A stretch of DNA of 64,000 nt, from assembly GCF_030489605.1 (NCBI RefSeq), contig NZ_JAUKFY010000015.1, forward strand, positions 47,041 through 111,040. Direction: 5' to 3'. Source of the stretch: Brevibacillus laterosporus (GTDB taxonomy: Bacteria; Bacillota; Bacilli; Brevibacillales; Brevibacillaceae). The notes below the pieces were generated by a model. That model had not been told where the DNA came from, did not search any database, and saw only the letters and a program-made list of their open reading frames with translations. The position numbers and the translations under genes are program-made. Shown piece after piece: positions 36,479-45,876 of the stretch (position 1 is the stretch's first letter; each line of letters opens with the position of its first letter).

Positions 36479-37762
36479 CTATGCCTGTGAACGTACGATC
36501 GAAACCGCCATCTGACTTTCTTGGAGATGGTCATGTATACGCTTTTGTACATCCTCTAACGTAATTTTTTCTAAAGTAGGTACGATTTCAAACAAATCAA
36601 TTCCATTAAATTTATAACTCGTAAATTGATTAGCGATAAATTCAAGGGAATTTAGCGATCGCAGGAAAAGTCCGATTCTTCTCCGTTTTTGCCGTTGGAA
36701 CGATTCCTCATCAATTCCTCTCGCTTTTGCCTCCTTGATTTCCTGTGTGATAACGCTAACGAGCTTTTCGGGATCAGGGGTATCTCCGCCTAGAATCGTA
36801 TAGCCGTAATCCGTCTCGTTGCTGTAATCAAAATCAAAGGATTCTGTAAGGAGTCCCTCGTCATAATATCTTTGGTAAAAACTGGAGCTGTTTCCAAACA
36901 GTAAATCTAGCATCAACTTTGTCGTTAGTTCACGTTTTAGCAGCTCTTCACCAAATAATTGGTTTTTCGCTTCCTTAAATCCGATGTATATTTTAGGGAT
37001 TGCCACGGAAAGATGGGCTTCCACAAGCTTTTCTCCCACTTCAGACGGTTCCTCTGGGAAAATGCGCTCAATGATCGGGGCTGGTGGAAAATTTTTTGCT
37101 TGCTGATTACTACGTATCAATTCGCCAATCTGATCTTTATCAAATCCTCCCACCACAAATAACACCATATTGCTTGGATGGTAAAAGGTCTCATAGCATT
37201 GATACAGCATGTCTTTTGTGATCGGTGTAATGGTTTCAATTGTTCCAGCAATCTCGATTCGTACCGGATACTTTTGATACATGGCTTTCAACAAATTAAC
37301 ATATACTTTCCAATCCGGATTATCATCGTACATTTGAATCTCTTGACCAATAATTCCTTTTTCTTTTTCAACGCTTGCTTCAGAAAAATAGGGTTCCTGT
37401 ACGAAATCCAGCAAGGTCTTCAAATTCTCCTCTACTTTATCCGTAGAAGAAAAGAGATAAGCTGTCCGGTTAAAGCTGGTAAATGCATTATAAGAAGCAC
37501 CGTTACGGGAAAAATCCTGAAATACGTCACGATCTTCCTTTTCAAATAGCTTATGCTCCAAAAAATGGGCGATGCCATCAGGTACATTGATGGTTTCCTG
37601 GTTATTTAATCGGAAATGGCTATCATTTGAACCATAGCGGGTTGTAAAAACTGCATAGGTCTTGCTAAAGCCTTCCTTTGGCAACAAATAGACTGATAAG
37701 CCGTTTGGCAGTTTTTCATGATAGAGTGTTTCATTTAACTGATCAAATGTTACTGTTTTCAC
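36479..37762 (-). CDS. ymfH: M16-family metallopeptidase YmfH (active-site subunit)
   Basis: A 427-residue M16 protease with the inverted zinc motif HFLEH and the distal Glu in a segment beginning VEKEKGIIGQEI. It pairs with YmfF. The start is GTG 37762 with GGGTGGGG upstream, matching the 428-residue Bacillus protein. Bacillus YmfF/YmfH resemble AlbE/AlbF and PqqF-type proteases for peptides; the cellular substrate is unknown. Confidence 0.88.
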   Translation of the reverse strand: MKTVTFDQLNETLYHEKLPNGLSVYLLPKEGFSKTYAVFTTRYGSNDSHFRLNNQETINVPDGIAHFLEHKLFEKEDRDVFQDFSRNGASYNAFTSFNRTAYLFSSTDKVEENLKTLLDFVQEPYFSEASVEKEKGIIGQEIQMYDDNPDWKVYVNLLKAMYQKYPVRIEIAGTIETITPITKDMLYQCYETFYHPSNMVLFVVGGFDKDQIGELIRSNQQAKNFPPAPIIERIFPEEPSEVGEKLVEAHLSVAIPKIYIGFKEAKNQLFGEELLKRELTTKLMLDLLFGNSSSFYQRYYDEGLLTESFDFDYSNETDYGYTILGGDTPDPEKLVSVITQEIKEAKARGIDEESFQRQKRRRIGLFLRSLNSLEFIANQFTSYKFNGIDLFEIVPTLEKITLEDVQKRIHDHLQESQMAVSIVRSQA

Positions 37763-37763
37763 C

Positions 37764-39059
37764 CTATTCCCCACCCTTCTTATCGCGTAGTAGATAAATC
37801 GTATCGAGTTCAACTTTTTTAGCCACATTGACGACATCCTGCACGCTCACTTTTTCAATCTCAGACAGCAGGGTTTGTAAATCACGGTTTCTGCCGCTGA
37901 TGACTCCGTTATAGGCAAAATCCACCATCATTCTACCGCTATCAAGCAATTCTTTAAATTGATTGTACAAGGTAGCTTTCGTCATATCCATTTCTTCCTG
38001 ACTGATCTCGCCATTTTCCATCATCGTCATCTGTTCCTTTATGATGGCGACCGCTTTTTCATAATTATTGACATCAATACCTGACATCATCATAACGACG
38101 CCTTTATGGCTTTCCAAACGCGACACCGCATAATAAGCCAAGCTAGCCTTTTCACGTACATTTAAAAAGAGCTTGGAATGCGGGAACCCACCTAAAATCC
38201 CGTTGTACACAAGCAAGGCAGGATAATCGTCGTCTTTATATACAATATTGGTACGGCATCCTATGTTTAGCTTAGCTTGATTCACATCCATGCGATCAAC
38301 AATTGTTTTTTGTTCAGTAACCTTCTTAGAGACCTGCTGAATGTTTAGATGACTTTTATGCTGGGAGGGTAGCTGAAGATGCTTCTTACATAAAGCAGTA
38401 ATCTCCTCCTCCTTAACATCACCCACAACAAAGATTTCAACAGGGTTATTCGTTATGATTTGATGATAATAAGCAGTAAGTGAAGCGGCATCTAGCTTGG
38501 TAACGTTATCTACCGTGCTGAATGCTGAAATAGCATACGGTTCACCTTTAAACATTTCTTCTGTAATCCGTTGATTTGCGTATCTCATTTTATCATTAAC
38601 GATGCTTTCAATTTTTTTCGTTAAGGATTTTTTCTCTGCTTCAACATACATGCTGTCAAACTGGTCGTTAACCAAATAAGGACGAGTAAGAATATCGCCA
38701 ACAAACTCTATAGCGTCTTCAACTAATGATTGGCTTCCGCTTAAATATTTTTCATTTGGAACCTCCATATACAGCTGCAGGACTTGGCGCTCCCCTTTTT
38801 TGGCTACATCAACGTCAAAAATAGCTCCGTACAAATAATCAAGATGCTGACGAAGCTTTTGAGGTTCAGGAAAACGAGCTGTTGCACGCTTTAACACCAT
38901 GGCAAGCAAAGCGGTTTTCGATGCATTTTCCTCAGTTAATTCCTGTTCAATATTTACGATCATCGTAATTGATTTAAACTTTTCGGTCTGTAAAATATGT
39001 AGATTCATGCCATTTACCTGAGATTTCGTAAAGGCAATCTCTTGTGCCTTTTCAGCCAT
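37764..39059 (-). CDS. ymfF: M16-family peptidase-like protein YmfF (inactive partner)
   Basis: A 431-residue M16-fold protein without an HxxEH motif: the corresponding region reads TALLAMVLKRATARFPEPQK. It probably forms the non-catalytic half of a heterodimer with YmfH, whose GTG start lies two bases downstream. Conserved stretches include VGDVKEEEITALCKKHLQLP and SLAYYAVSRLESHKGVV. The ribosome site AAGGAGGG lies about 11 bases before ATG. Confidence 0.87.
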   Translation of the reverse strand: MAEKAQEIAFTKSQVNGMNLHILQTEKFKSITMIVNIEQELTEENASKTALLAMVLKRATARFPEPQKLRQHLDYLYGAIFDVDVAKKGERQVLQLYMEVPNEKYLSGSQSLVEDAIEFVGDILTRPYLVNDQFDSMYVEAEKKSLTKKIESIVNDKMRYANQRITEEMFKGEPYAISAFSTVDNVTKLDAASLTAYYHQIITNNPVEIFVVGDVKEEEITALCKKHLQLPSQHKSHLNIQQVSKKVTEQKTIVDRMDVNQAKLNIGCRTNIVYKDDDYPALLVYNGILGGFPHSKLFLNVREKASLAYYAVSRLESHKGVVMMMSGIDVNNYEKAVAIIKEQMTMMENGEISQEEMDMTKATLYNQFKELLDSGRMMVDFAYNGVISGRNRDLQTLLSEIEKVSVQDVVNVAKKVELDTIYLLRDKKGGE

Positions 39060-39188
39060 ATGATTCGTCTCCCTCCTTATTTACGTACCTATTTTTTATT
39101 TTACCCAAAATAGGTAGCTTTCAGCAAAATGATTACATCAAATGTATGCCACACAACTGTACTCTTATACATCGTAGCCCAATCCAAC

Positions 39189-39227
39189 AAAAAAAGACTG
39201 ATGAGCAAAAAACTCAACAGCCTTTTT
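39189..39227 (-). terminator. Terminator of the small zinc-ribbon gene
   Basis: Minus-strand GGCTGTTGAG pairs with GCTCATCAGTC (imperfect), followed by TTTTTTTG. Confidence 0.6.
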
Positions 39228-39242
39228 CTGAAATGACCTTCC

Positions 39243-39398
39243 TTAAAAATCACTTGTATCCCAATCATTAAGCATCTCCACACTCGTATCGCTGGAGTCA
39301 AAGCGACCACAGTCTGGATTTAGGCAGAGAATGCCATGTAATTGATTGTCCAAAAACACATGACCATTTGCAAAACCACAGTATGGACATTCCCACAT
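39243..39398 (-). CDS. 51-residue zinc-ribbon-like protein
   Basis: A short gene easily missed. It begins MWECPYCGFANGHVF and continues with GILCLNPDCGRFDS, so four Cys sit in a CxxC...CxxxxC arrangement suitable for one zinc. The acidic tail ends DWDTSDF. ATG 39398 has AAGGGGTG seven bases upstream, and a terminator follows. It stands between the M23 gene and ymfF. Function not recognised; such ribbons often bind RNA polymerase, tRNA or ribosome components. Confidence 0.65.
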   Translation of the reverse strand: MWECPYCGFANGHVFLDNQLHGILCLNPDCGRFDSSDTSVEMLNDWDTSDF

Positions 39399-39482
39399 TT
39401 TGATACACCCCTTATGCCTTTTATCTCAAAGTAGTGTACCCACTCCCTGTTTAGGATATAAGTATGGATATATAAATCCTTT

Positions 39483-40646
39483 TTACTTAGTTGATTCGAT
39501 TTCGATCGTTTCCAGATATTTAAGGAAAAAATAAGGATTAACAGCTTTACCTGTCTGATTGCTGTACAGGCCAAAATGCAGGTGAGGAGAAAACATACCT
39601 GCCGTTTCCAGCGGTCCGTACCCCGTATCTCCTACAAAGCCAATTAACTGACCTGCTTTAACATGACTGCCCACCTTTATTCCAGGAGCAAAAGCGCTCA
39701 AATGGGCATAGTACACCCGATACTTACCAGAGGAATGTGTTATATTAACTCTCCATCCCCCCATGTTATTCCACCCTAAGCGATTAATGACTCCGTTCGT
39801 TGATGAAAAGACAGGGACTCCATGAAAAGCCATTATATCAATGCCTTCATGATTTCTGCCTTGAGCATCTGCGCCCCATGTTCGTTCATCCCCGTATGTA
39901 TTGTAAACCTGTTCATACCATGTCCCCTTTTGCAAGGGGAAGACACTTTGCTTAGGGGCTAAAGCTTGATCAATGTTCCCTAGATATTGCTGCTTAGATT
40001 TTTTATCTAATAGTTTCCATGTCTGTTTATACATACTAATCACTGGAATGCTCAGCTTCATTCCCTCGCGTATCTCTTCCTTTGTCAGATGAGAAGCATT
40101 CTTTATCGACGAAATGGGCACACCAAATTTTTGACTAATTGACCATAACGAGTCCCCGGCCTGTACCGTATAAGTTGCTGGAGTGGTTTTAGTAGCTACC
40201 ATCGCTACCTTTGATTGTTCATTATAATTTACCTGATAGCCTAGTAATTCGCTTATCGAACGTAAGGGAACTAATATACGGCCTTCCTTTACTATGGGAG
40301 AAACATCCAGCTTATACTTTTTTCCATTCCCCCAAGCTGTTTTTTGATTCACCCTATAAGTGAATTCGTTTGTTTTTGTCTTAATAAATACTTGCTTAGT
40401 TGATGCCTGATAAGTGACCTGTGCCTTAGTAGCTTCTGAAACGGCTCGAATCGGTACCAGCATACGGTTATTCACAATTTGTGGTTCTACATCTGTTTTT
40501 AAACCCTTACCATCTACCATAAGGAAAACACGTGGCACAGAAGCAGCCTGTACTTGCATAGGGTTAATCCAGAAAATCGATAACAAGGCAGTACCCACCA
40601 GACTCCTTACTAACCATCGGCTCGTACTCCTTCGCAATCTGTTCAT
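39483..40646 (-). CDS. Secreted LysM / M23 peptidase with copper-amine-oxidase-N domain
   Basis: A 387-residue exported protein. It has a signal peptide (about 1-35, ending VQA-A), a stalk-like copper-amine-oxidase N-terminal domain (NNRMLVPIRAVSEATKAQV ... ILVPLRSISELLGYQV) and one LysM (YTVQAGDSLWSISQKFGVPI). The M23 domain has zinc ligands in NHEGIDI and HLHFGLY and the loop GWNNMGGWRVNI. Cleavage of peptidoglycan cross-bridges is expected. ATG 40646 with AAGGAGG upstream. Confidence 0.9.
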   Translation of the reverse strand: MNRLRRSTSRWLVRSLVGTALLSIFWINPMQVQAASVPRVFLMVDGKGLKTDVEPQIVNNRMLVPIRAVSEATKAQVTYQASTKQVFIKTKTNEFTYRVNQKTAWGNGKKYKLDVSPIVKEGRILVPLRSISELLGYQVNYNEQSKVAMVATKTTPATYTVQAGDSLWSISQKFGVPISSIKNASHLTKEEIREGMKLSIPVISMYKQTWKLLDKKSKQQYLGNIDQALAPKQSVFPLQKGTWYEQVYNTYGDERTWGADAQGRNHEGIDIMAFHGVPVFSSTNGVINRLGWNNMGGWRVNITHSSGKYRVYYAHLSAFAPGIKVGSHVKAGQLIGFVGDTGYGPLETAGMFSPHLHFGLYSNQTGKAVNPYFFLKYLETIEIESTK

Positions 40647-40741
40647 GTAAATATCCTCCTTATCCAAGTCAAACTTGTCCCATTATCCCATAGGTTACAA
40701 AAGGGTATCTATGCATAATTACTGGTAAAAAGTAGACTAAC

Positions 40742-40776
40742 AAGAAAGACCACCCTTCCGAACGGAAAGGTGGCCA
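40742..40776. terminator. Terminator of nupNOPQ
   Basis: CCACCTTTCCG pairs with CGGAAGGGTGG around TT, with T-rich flank on the minus strand. Confidence 0.8.
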
Positions 40777-40847
40777 TTGATGTTTTAAGCTATATTTATC
40801 TATCACATACATGTAGATTCTTATTAGAAATAGATAAATACCGTTTC

Positions 40848-41801
40848 CTAACGAGAACCTGTTTCATATGGTTCACCACTTGCTTTTGGAGCACGTGATT
40901 TACCGACGAGACCAGCAAGTACCAAGATTGTCAAGACGTATGGCAGCATGTAGATAAATTCAACTGGAATGTACTTGGTAAGCCCAAATACTTGCACAAG
41001 TGTTTTAACAGCTTGAGCCAATCCGAAGAACAGAGCTGCTCCCATAGCACCTACTGGATGCCATTTACCAAAAATCATCGCTGCAAGCGCAATAAAGCCT
41101 TGACCAGAAATTGTGTTGTGAGAGAAGTTTGATGTTGTTGTTAAAGCAACAGTTGCTCCACCCAACGCTGCCAAAGCTCCACTCAGCATAACCGCAATGT
41201 AACGAACACGATATACATTAATACCGGCTGTATCAGCGGCACGCGGATGTTCCCCAACAGAGCGAAGTCTTAAGCCAAACTGAGTTTTAAACAGTACGAA
41301 CCAAACGATTGCCACTGTGATAAATGCCAAATAACTTGTAGGATATGCTTGGAACAAAGCACGACCCAGGAAAGGAATTTCACTTAAAAAAGGAATGTCC
41401 CATTTGGAAAATACAACGCTCAATGTTTTGGTTTGACCAGCACCATCAAAAATGATCTTGGTAAGATATACTGCCAAACCTGTTGCCAAGAAGTTAAGAG
41501 CAACACCACTTACTACTTGATTGGACTTAAACGTAATTGAAGCTGCTGCATGTGGCAGGGAGAAAATAATCCCACCGACACAAGCCGCGATTAAACCAAT
41601 CCAAGGTGCGTACGGCGCTGGCTCCATAAAGTAAGTAACAACCGCTCCAATGAAAGCTCCCATTACCATGAGGCCTTCCAGCGCAATGTTAACTACCCCG
41701 GAACGTTCAGAAATAACACCGCCAAGTGCCGCGAAAATGAGGGCTGTGGAAAATACGATCGTGTCATGTAAGAGATCGCCACCAATGGTTAGCCATTGCA
41801 T
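40848..41801 (-). CDS. nupQ: Nucleoside ABC transporter permease (NupQ/YufQ)
   Basis: A 317-residue permease of the BPD_transp_2 family, with GVVNIALEGLMVMGAF and LRLRSVGEHPRAADTAGINV as the conserved coupling segments. Last gene of a four-gene cluster matching Bacillus nupNOPQ (guanosine uptake). Directly follows nupP. The BMP-family binding protein at the operon head supports purine nucleosides as substrate. Confidence 0.88.
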   Translation of the reverse strand: MQWLTIGGDLLHDTIVFSTALIFAALGGVISERSGVVNIALEGLMVMGAFIGAVVTYFMEPAPYAPWIGLIAACVGGIIFSLPHAAASITFKSNQVVSGVALNFLATGLAVYLTKIIFDGAGQTKTLSVVFSKWDIPFLSEIPFLGRALFQAYPTSYLAFITVAIVWFVLFKTQFGLRLRSVGEHPRAADTAGINVYRVRYIAVMLSGALAALGGATVALTTTSNFSHNTISGQGFIALAAMIFGKWHPVGAMGAALFFGLAQAVKTLVQVFGLTKYIPVEFIYMLPYVLTILVLAGLVGKSRAPKASGEPYETGSR

Positions 41802-41803
41802 CT

Positions 41804-42880
41804 TTACAGCACCTCCTTCTTATTCTTCTTAGATAAAACAGGTTTTAAAATAAATCTAACAATACCATGAGCTGCAACGAAGAAGATGACAGAGGCAATT
41901 ACCACACGAATTAATTCTACCGGTACGCCTGCACCCATTTTCATTCCATTTGCTCCAAAGGACAATATTCCAAATAAAATAGCTCCCAATACTACCCCAA
42001 TTGGAGTATTACCACCAATTAATGCAACTGCGATTCCATCAAAACCATAGCCAGGCTGAGCGGCCATAATCGCTTGATAATGGAACACCCCTAGAATTTC
42101 AGCGGCTCCGCCCATACCAGCCATACAACCTGAAATAAACATAGCTTTAATAACGTTATTATTTACATTCATACCAGCATATTGAGCTGCATGCGGATTA
42201 AAGCCTGTCGCGCGAAGCTCAAAGCCCGTTTTTGTTTTCCAAAGAACAATAAAGAAAAGGACGGCTAAAACAAGAGCAAGTAAAGTTCCCCAATGCATAC
42301 GTGCGCTTTCAAACATTTGAGACAGCCAGTCAATTGCAATAGACGCTGATTCCTTAATATCTTCAGAACGCTGTTGTCCTTCTGGAACCAATGTAGTCAC
42401 CAGAATAAAGTTCACCATATACAAAGCAATCCAGTTCATCATGATTGTAGTAATAACCTCGTGGACACCGCGTGCAGCTTTTAGCCAACCTGCAAAAGCC
42501 GCCCACAGGCCACCGACAATTGTACTAACAATAATGGTTAGTGGCGCATGAATATAGGCAGGTAAGTCCAGCTTTACACCAAGGTAAACGGCTGTAACCA
42601 TACCCATCATGAATTGACCCTCTACTCCGATGTTAAAAAGTCCTGTACGGAAAGCAAAGGCAACAGCCAATCCGCTAAAAATCAAAGGGGTAATCTGGCG
42701 TATCGTTTCACCAAAATTATAGGCGTCACCAAATACTTTCTTAACCAGAGAACCATAGGCTAACAATGGATCAAATCCACCTGCTAGCATCGCAATCGCC
42801 CCGACGATGAGTCCAAGCAGAATCGCAACAACAGGAACGATGAAAGAATCCTTCGTAAAAATCTTAAACACACTATTCAT
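41804..42880 (-). CDS. nupP: Nucleoside ABC transporter permease (NupP/YufP)
   Basis: A 358-residue permease with FRTGLFNIGVEGQFMMG and ELRATGFNPHAAQYAGMNV, the family segments. ATG 42880 with AAGGAGG upstream, inside the end of nupO, replaces a longer frame start. Works as heterodimer with NupQ. Confidence 0.88.
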   Translation of the reverse strand: MNSVFKIFTKDSFIVPVVAILLGLIVGAIAMLAGGFDPLLAYGSLVKKVFGDAYNFGETIRQITPLIFSGLAVAFAFRTGLFNIGVEGQFMMGMVTAVYLGVKLDLPAYIHAPLTIIVSTIVGGLWAAFAGWLKAARGVHEVITTIMMNWIALYMVNFILVTTLVPEGQQRSEDIKESASIAIDWLSQMFESARMHWGTLLALVLAVLFFIVLWKTKTGFELRATGFNPHAAQYAGMNVNNNVIKAMFISGCMAGMGGAAEILGVFHYQAIMAAQPGYGFDGIAVALIGGNTPIGVVLGAILFGILSFGANGMKMGAGVPVELIRVVIASVIFFVAAHGIVRFILKPVLSKKNKKEVL

Positions 42881-44414
42881 CCTGTTCGCCTCCTTGAATG
42901 CGTTTTCCACCTGACATCATCAACCCGAGCTCTTGTTCACTCGTTGTTTTCGGATCAACAATACCAACGATTTCACCTTCATAAATAACAGCGATACGAT
43001 CGGAAACATTGCGGATCTCATCTAGCTCAAACGAAATGAGTAAAACGGCTTTTCCTTTATCGCGTTGTTCAATTAGACGCTTATGAATAAATTCAATCGC
43101 ACCTACATCCAGCCCACGTGTCGGCTGAGCTGCAATCAACAGATCAGGATTTTTGTTCACTTCACGTGCAATAATCGCTTTCTGTTGGTTACCCCCTGAC
43201 AAAGCGCGTGCTAATGTATGTATCCCCGGCGTACGTACATCGAATTCTTCAATTAGTTTTTCGGCATGTTTGTTAATCGCATCATAATTCAAGAATCCAT
43301 TTTTATTAAATTCAGGATGGAAATAAGTCTCTAGAACAATGTTTTCAGCCATGCTAAAGTCGAGAACTAAACCATGCTTATGCCGATCTTCTGGTATATT
43401 AGATAGTCCTGATTCAGAAATAAAACGCGGAGTTTTATTGGTTAAGTCCTTACCATTTAAAGTTACTGAGCCTTCCTGACACTTACGCAGCCCCGTTAAC
43501 ACTTCAATCAATTCAGACTGACCGTTACCGTCAACTCCCGCAATTCCAAGAATTTCTCCAGCCTTAACATCAAAGCTGATTTTATTTAGAGCATTAACTC
43601 CACGATTACCCATTGCTGTTACATTTTTCACAGATAGACTTGCTGCTTTAGGATTAGCAGGCTTTTTCTCTACAGCAAACGTTACGTCACGCCCCACCAT
43701 TTTGGAAGCCAATTCATCCGGATTCGTATCTTTAATAGCTAAAGAATCGATAGTTTTACCACGGCGAATAATGGTGACACTATCACAAATTGCCATAATC
43801 TCTTTTAACTTATGGGTGATTAAGATAATCGTTTTTCCTTCTTTAACCAAATTACGCATAATCTCTATTAACTCGGAAATTTCCTGCGGTGTAAGAACAG
43901 CCGTTGGTTCGTCAAAAATGAGGATATTAGCTCCGCGGTACAAGGTTTTAAGAATCTCGACACGTTGTTGCATCCCTACTGAGATGTCTTCAATCTTTGC
44001 ATGCGGGTCAACCTTGAGCCCATACTGTTCAGATAGTGCTTGTACCTTTTTAGCCGCTGAATTGATATCTATCTTCAAACCATTCTTTGGTTCTTTTCCT
44101 AGAATAATATTTTCCGTAACGGTAAACGGTTCGACAAGCATAAAGTGTTGGTGAACCATTCCAATACCCAATTCGTTAGCAACATTTGGACTGGTGATTT
44201 TCACTGGTGTTTCATTTAGTAAAATCTCACCCTCATCAGGCTGATACAACCCAAATAGAATATTCATTAGAGTTGATTTACCAGCACCATTTTCACCTAG
44301 GAGCGCGTGAATTTCGCCCTTTTTTACTTTAAGTTGAATATTATCATTTGCAATAATTCCTGGAAAGCGCTTCGTTATTCCGCGCATTTCTACTACAGTT
44401 TTTACATCTTTCAT
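42873..44414 (-). CDS. nupO: Nucleoside ABC transporter ATP-binding protein (NupO/YufO)
   Basis: A 513-residue double ATPase. The first cassette has Walker A LLGENGAGKST, signature VGMQQR and LIFDEPTAVLT; the second has GVDGNGQSEL, LSGGNQQK and QPTRGLD. The degenerate second half is typical of the sugar/nucleoside importers. ATG 44414 with GGGGTGAG. Ends 8 bases inside nupP. A strong stem-loop separates it from nupN. Confidence 0.92.
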   Translation of the reverse strand: MKDVKTVVEMRGITKRFPGIIANDNIQLKVKKGEIHALLGENGAGKSTLMNILFGLYQPDEGEILLNETPVKITSPNVANELGIGMVHQHFMLVEPFTVTENIILGKEPKNGLKIDINSAAKKVQALSEQYGLKVDPHAKIEDISVGMQQRVEILKTLYRGANILIFDEPTAVLTPQEISELIEIMRNLVKEGKTIILITHKLKEIMAICDSVTIIRRGKTIDSLAIKDTNPDELASKMVGRDVTFAVEKKPANPKAASLSVKNVTAMGNRGVNALNKISFDVKAGEILGIAGVDGNGQSELIEVLTGLRKCQEGSVTLNGKDLTNKTPRFISESGLSNIPEDRHKHGLVLDFSMAENIVLETYFHPEFNKNGFLNYDAINKHAEKLIEEFDVRTPGIHTLARALSGGNQQKAIIAREVNKNPDLLIAAQPTRGLDVGAIEFIHKRLIEQRDKGKAVLLISFELDEIRNVSDRIAVIYEGEIVGIVDPKTTSEQELGLMMSGGKRIQGGEQDE

Positions 44415-44469
44415 TTCACTCACCCCGTTTTTCTGGGTAATAATACACAAGTAACTCTGCACAAGGCAA

Positions 44470-44501
44470 CAACAAGGCTAGTCATGAAACTAGCCTTGTT
44501 G
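44470..44501 (-). promoter_or_regulatory. Stem-loop between nupN and nupO
   Basis: CAACAAGGCTAGT pairs with ACTAGCCTTGTTG around a six-base loop, a 13-bp perfect stem without a T-run. It is placed to protect the nupN message or damp read-through, giving more binding protein than ATPase. Confidence 0.6.
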
Positions 44502-44536
44502 CTTATTTTCTTCAACAAATAAAATAACTAGATCAA

Positions 44537-45583
44537 TTACTTAACAGCTTTTTCTGGAACTTTAATTTCGCCACTTACAATTTTTGCTTTAAATTCATCA
44601 ACTTTTTTCAAAACTTCAGCCGGCACATTGATAGTAGAAGTAGATGCTAAGCCTACGCCGTCTTCAGCGATACCTAGGTTAACAACTTTTCCACCTTCCC
44701 ATTTGCCTTCAGCCATATCTTTGGAAACTTTGTAAACAGCCTCGTCTACTTTTTTCACCATAGAAGTTAAAGTGATTTCGTTACCAAAGTTAAGAGATTG
44801 GTCTTTGTCTACACCGATAACCCAAACGTTTTCGCCTTTTTTCTTACGATCAGCAGCTTCGTTGAATACACCGTCACCAGTAGCACCGGAAGCATGGAAG
44901 ATGATATCTACGCCACGCGCATACATACCAGCAGCGGTAGATTTACCTTGGTCAGGTTTGTCAAACGCACCTGTGTAGAGCGAAATGATTTCAACATCAG
45001 GCTTAGCTGCTTTTACACCAGCAAGGAAACCAGCTTCAAAACGTTCGATAACAGGAATTTTAACACCGCCTACGAAACCAACCTTTTTGGTTTTCGACAT
45101 TTCAGCAGCTACAACACCTGCCAAGAAAGCACCTTCTTGCTCTTTGAACAATACGGATGCTACGTTTGGAGCATCAACCTGCGCGTCAATGATCGCTAAT
45201 TTCGCATCTGGGTTTTGATCAGCAATTTTCTTAATTGGTTCAGCCATCATGAAACCAATACCCCATGTCAGATCCCATTTTTCCTTAACAAAGTTGTTCA
45301 AGTTTGGTACGTAGTCAGCATCGCCATTACTTTGAGCATAGTTTGTTTCAATGCCTGTGTCTTTGTTTAGTTTCTGTAGAGCTTCCCATGCACTTTGGTT
45401 AAAGGAGTTGTCGTTAACACCGCCAACGTCAGTAACCATACCAACCTTTGCAGAAAGTTTCTTTTCTGCCGCTGGAGAAGCGCTTTCTTTACTAGGCTCA
45501 GTTGGTTGAGCTTTACCGCAACCAGTTAGCACCAGTGAAAGACTCAGGGTTGCCACGGAAAGAACAGATAGGATCTTTTTCAT
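44537..45583 (-). CDS. nupN: BMP-family nucleoside-binding lipoprotein (NupN/YufN)
   Basis: A 348-residue lipoprotein with lipobox LVLTGCGK. The BMP fold has VGMVTDVGGVNDNSFNQSAW at the start and IIFHASGATGDGVFNEA in the middle. It captures purine nucleosides for NupOPQ. ATG 45583 is chosen; an in-frame TTG six codons upstream coincides with the GGGGG ribosome site. Confidence 0.92.
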   Translation of the reverse strand: MKKILSVLSVATLSLSLVLTGCGKAQPTEPSKESASPAAEKKLSAKVGMVTDVGGVNDNSFNQSAWEALQKLNKDTGIETNYAQSNGDADYVPNLNNFVKEKWDLTWGIGFMMAEPIKKIADQNPDAKLAIIDAQVDAPNVASVLFKEQEGAFLAGVVAAEMSKTKKVGFVGGVKIPVIERFEAGFLAGVKAAKPDVEIISLYTGAFDKPDQGKSTAAGMYARGVDIIFHASGATGDGVFNEAADRKKKGENVWVIGVDKDQSLNFGNEITLTSMVKKVDEAVYKVSKDMAEGKWEGGKVVNLGIAEDGVGLASTSTINVPAEVLKKVDEFKAKIVSGEIKVPEKAVK

Positions 45584-45783
45584 TGCTTGTGATACCCCCA
45601 ATTATCAGTTTTTATGTAGACAAGAAAATATCAGACGATCAAATTGGGTGATTATTCAGGAGCTTGGAGAGGCACTTCATAAATAAAAAACGATAACTTT
45701 TTTATTTTGTTCTCTACCAATTCCTATTAAGGAAAAAACACCCATTTTCGACATGAATCCAATATTTTCGCCAGCCCGTAGAA

Positions 45784-45813
45784 ATTTTACCCCATGTAAG
45801 AAGCGATATGCAA
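45784..45813 (-). promoter_or_regulatory. Sigma-A-type promoter of nupNOPQ
   Basis: Minus-strand TTGCAT and TAAAAT with an 18-base spacer; it leaves a leader of about 190 bases before nupN. No purine riboswitch core is recognised in the leader. Confidence 0.5.
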
Positions 45814-45876
45814 GCGAATTTTTTATTCTATCATTCGGAATATGTTAGTTTTCTTAATCTTTAACATAAAAACCTT

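Noticed and set aside
40793..40840. 11-bp inverted repeat TATTTATCTAT / ATAGATAAATA after nupQ
   Set aside because: Pure A/T arms with a 26-base loop; a normal GC-rich terminator lies next to it, so no separate role can be supported.
45590..45777. Purine riboswitch or CodY box in the nupN leader
   Set aside because: No conserved riboswitch loops and no good AATTTTCWGAAAATT match could be seen.
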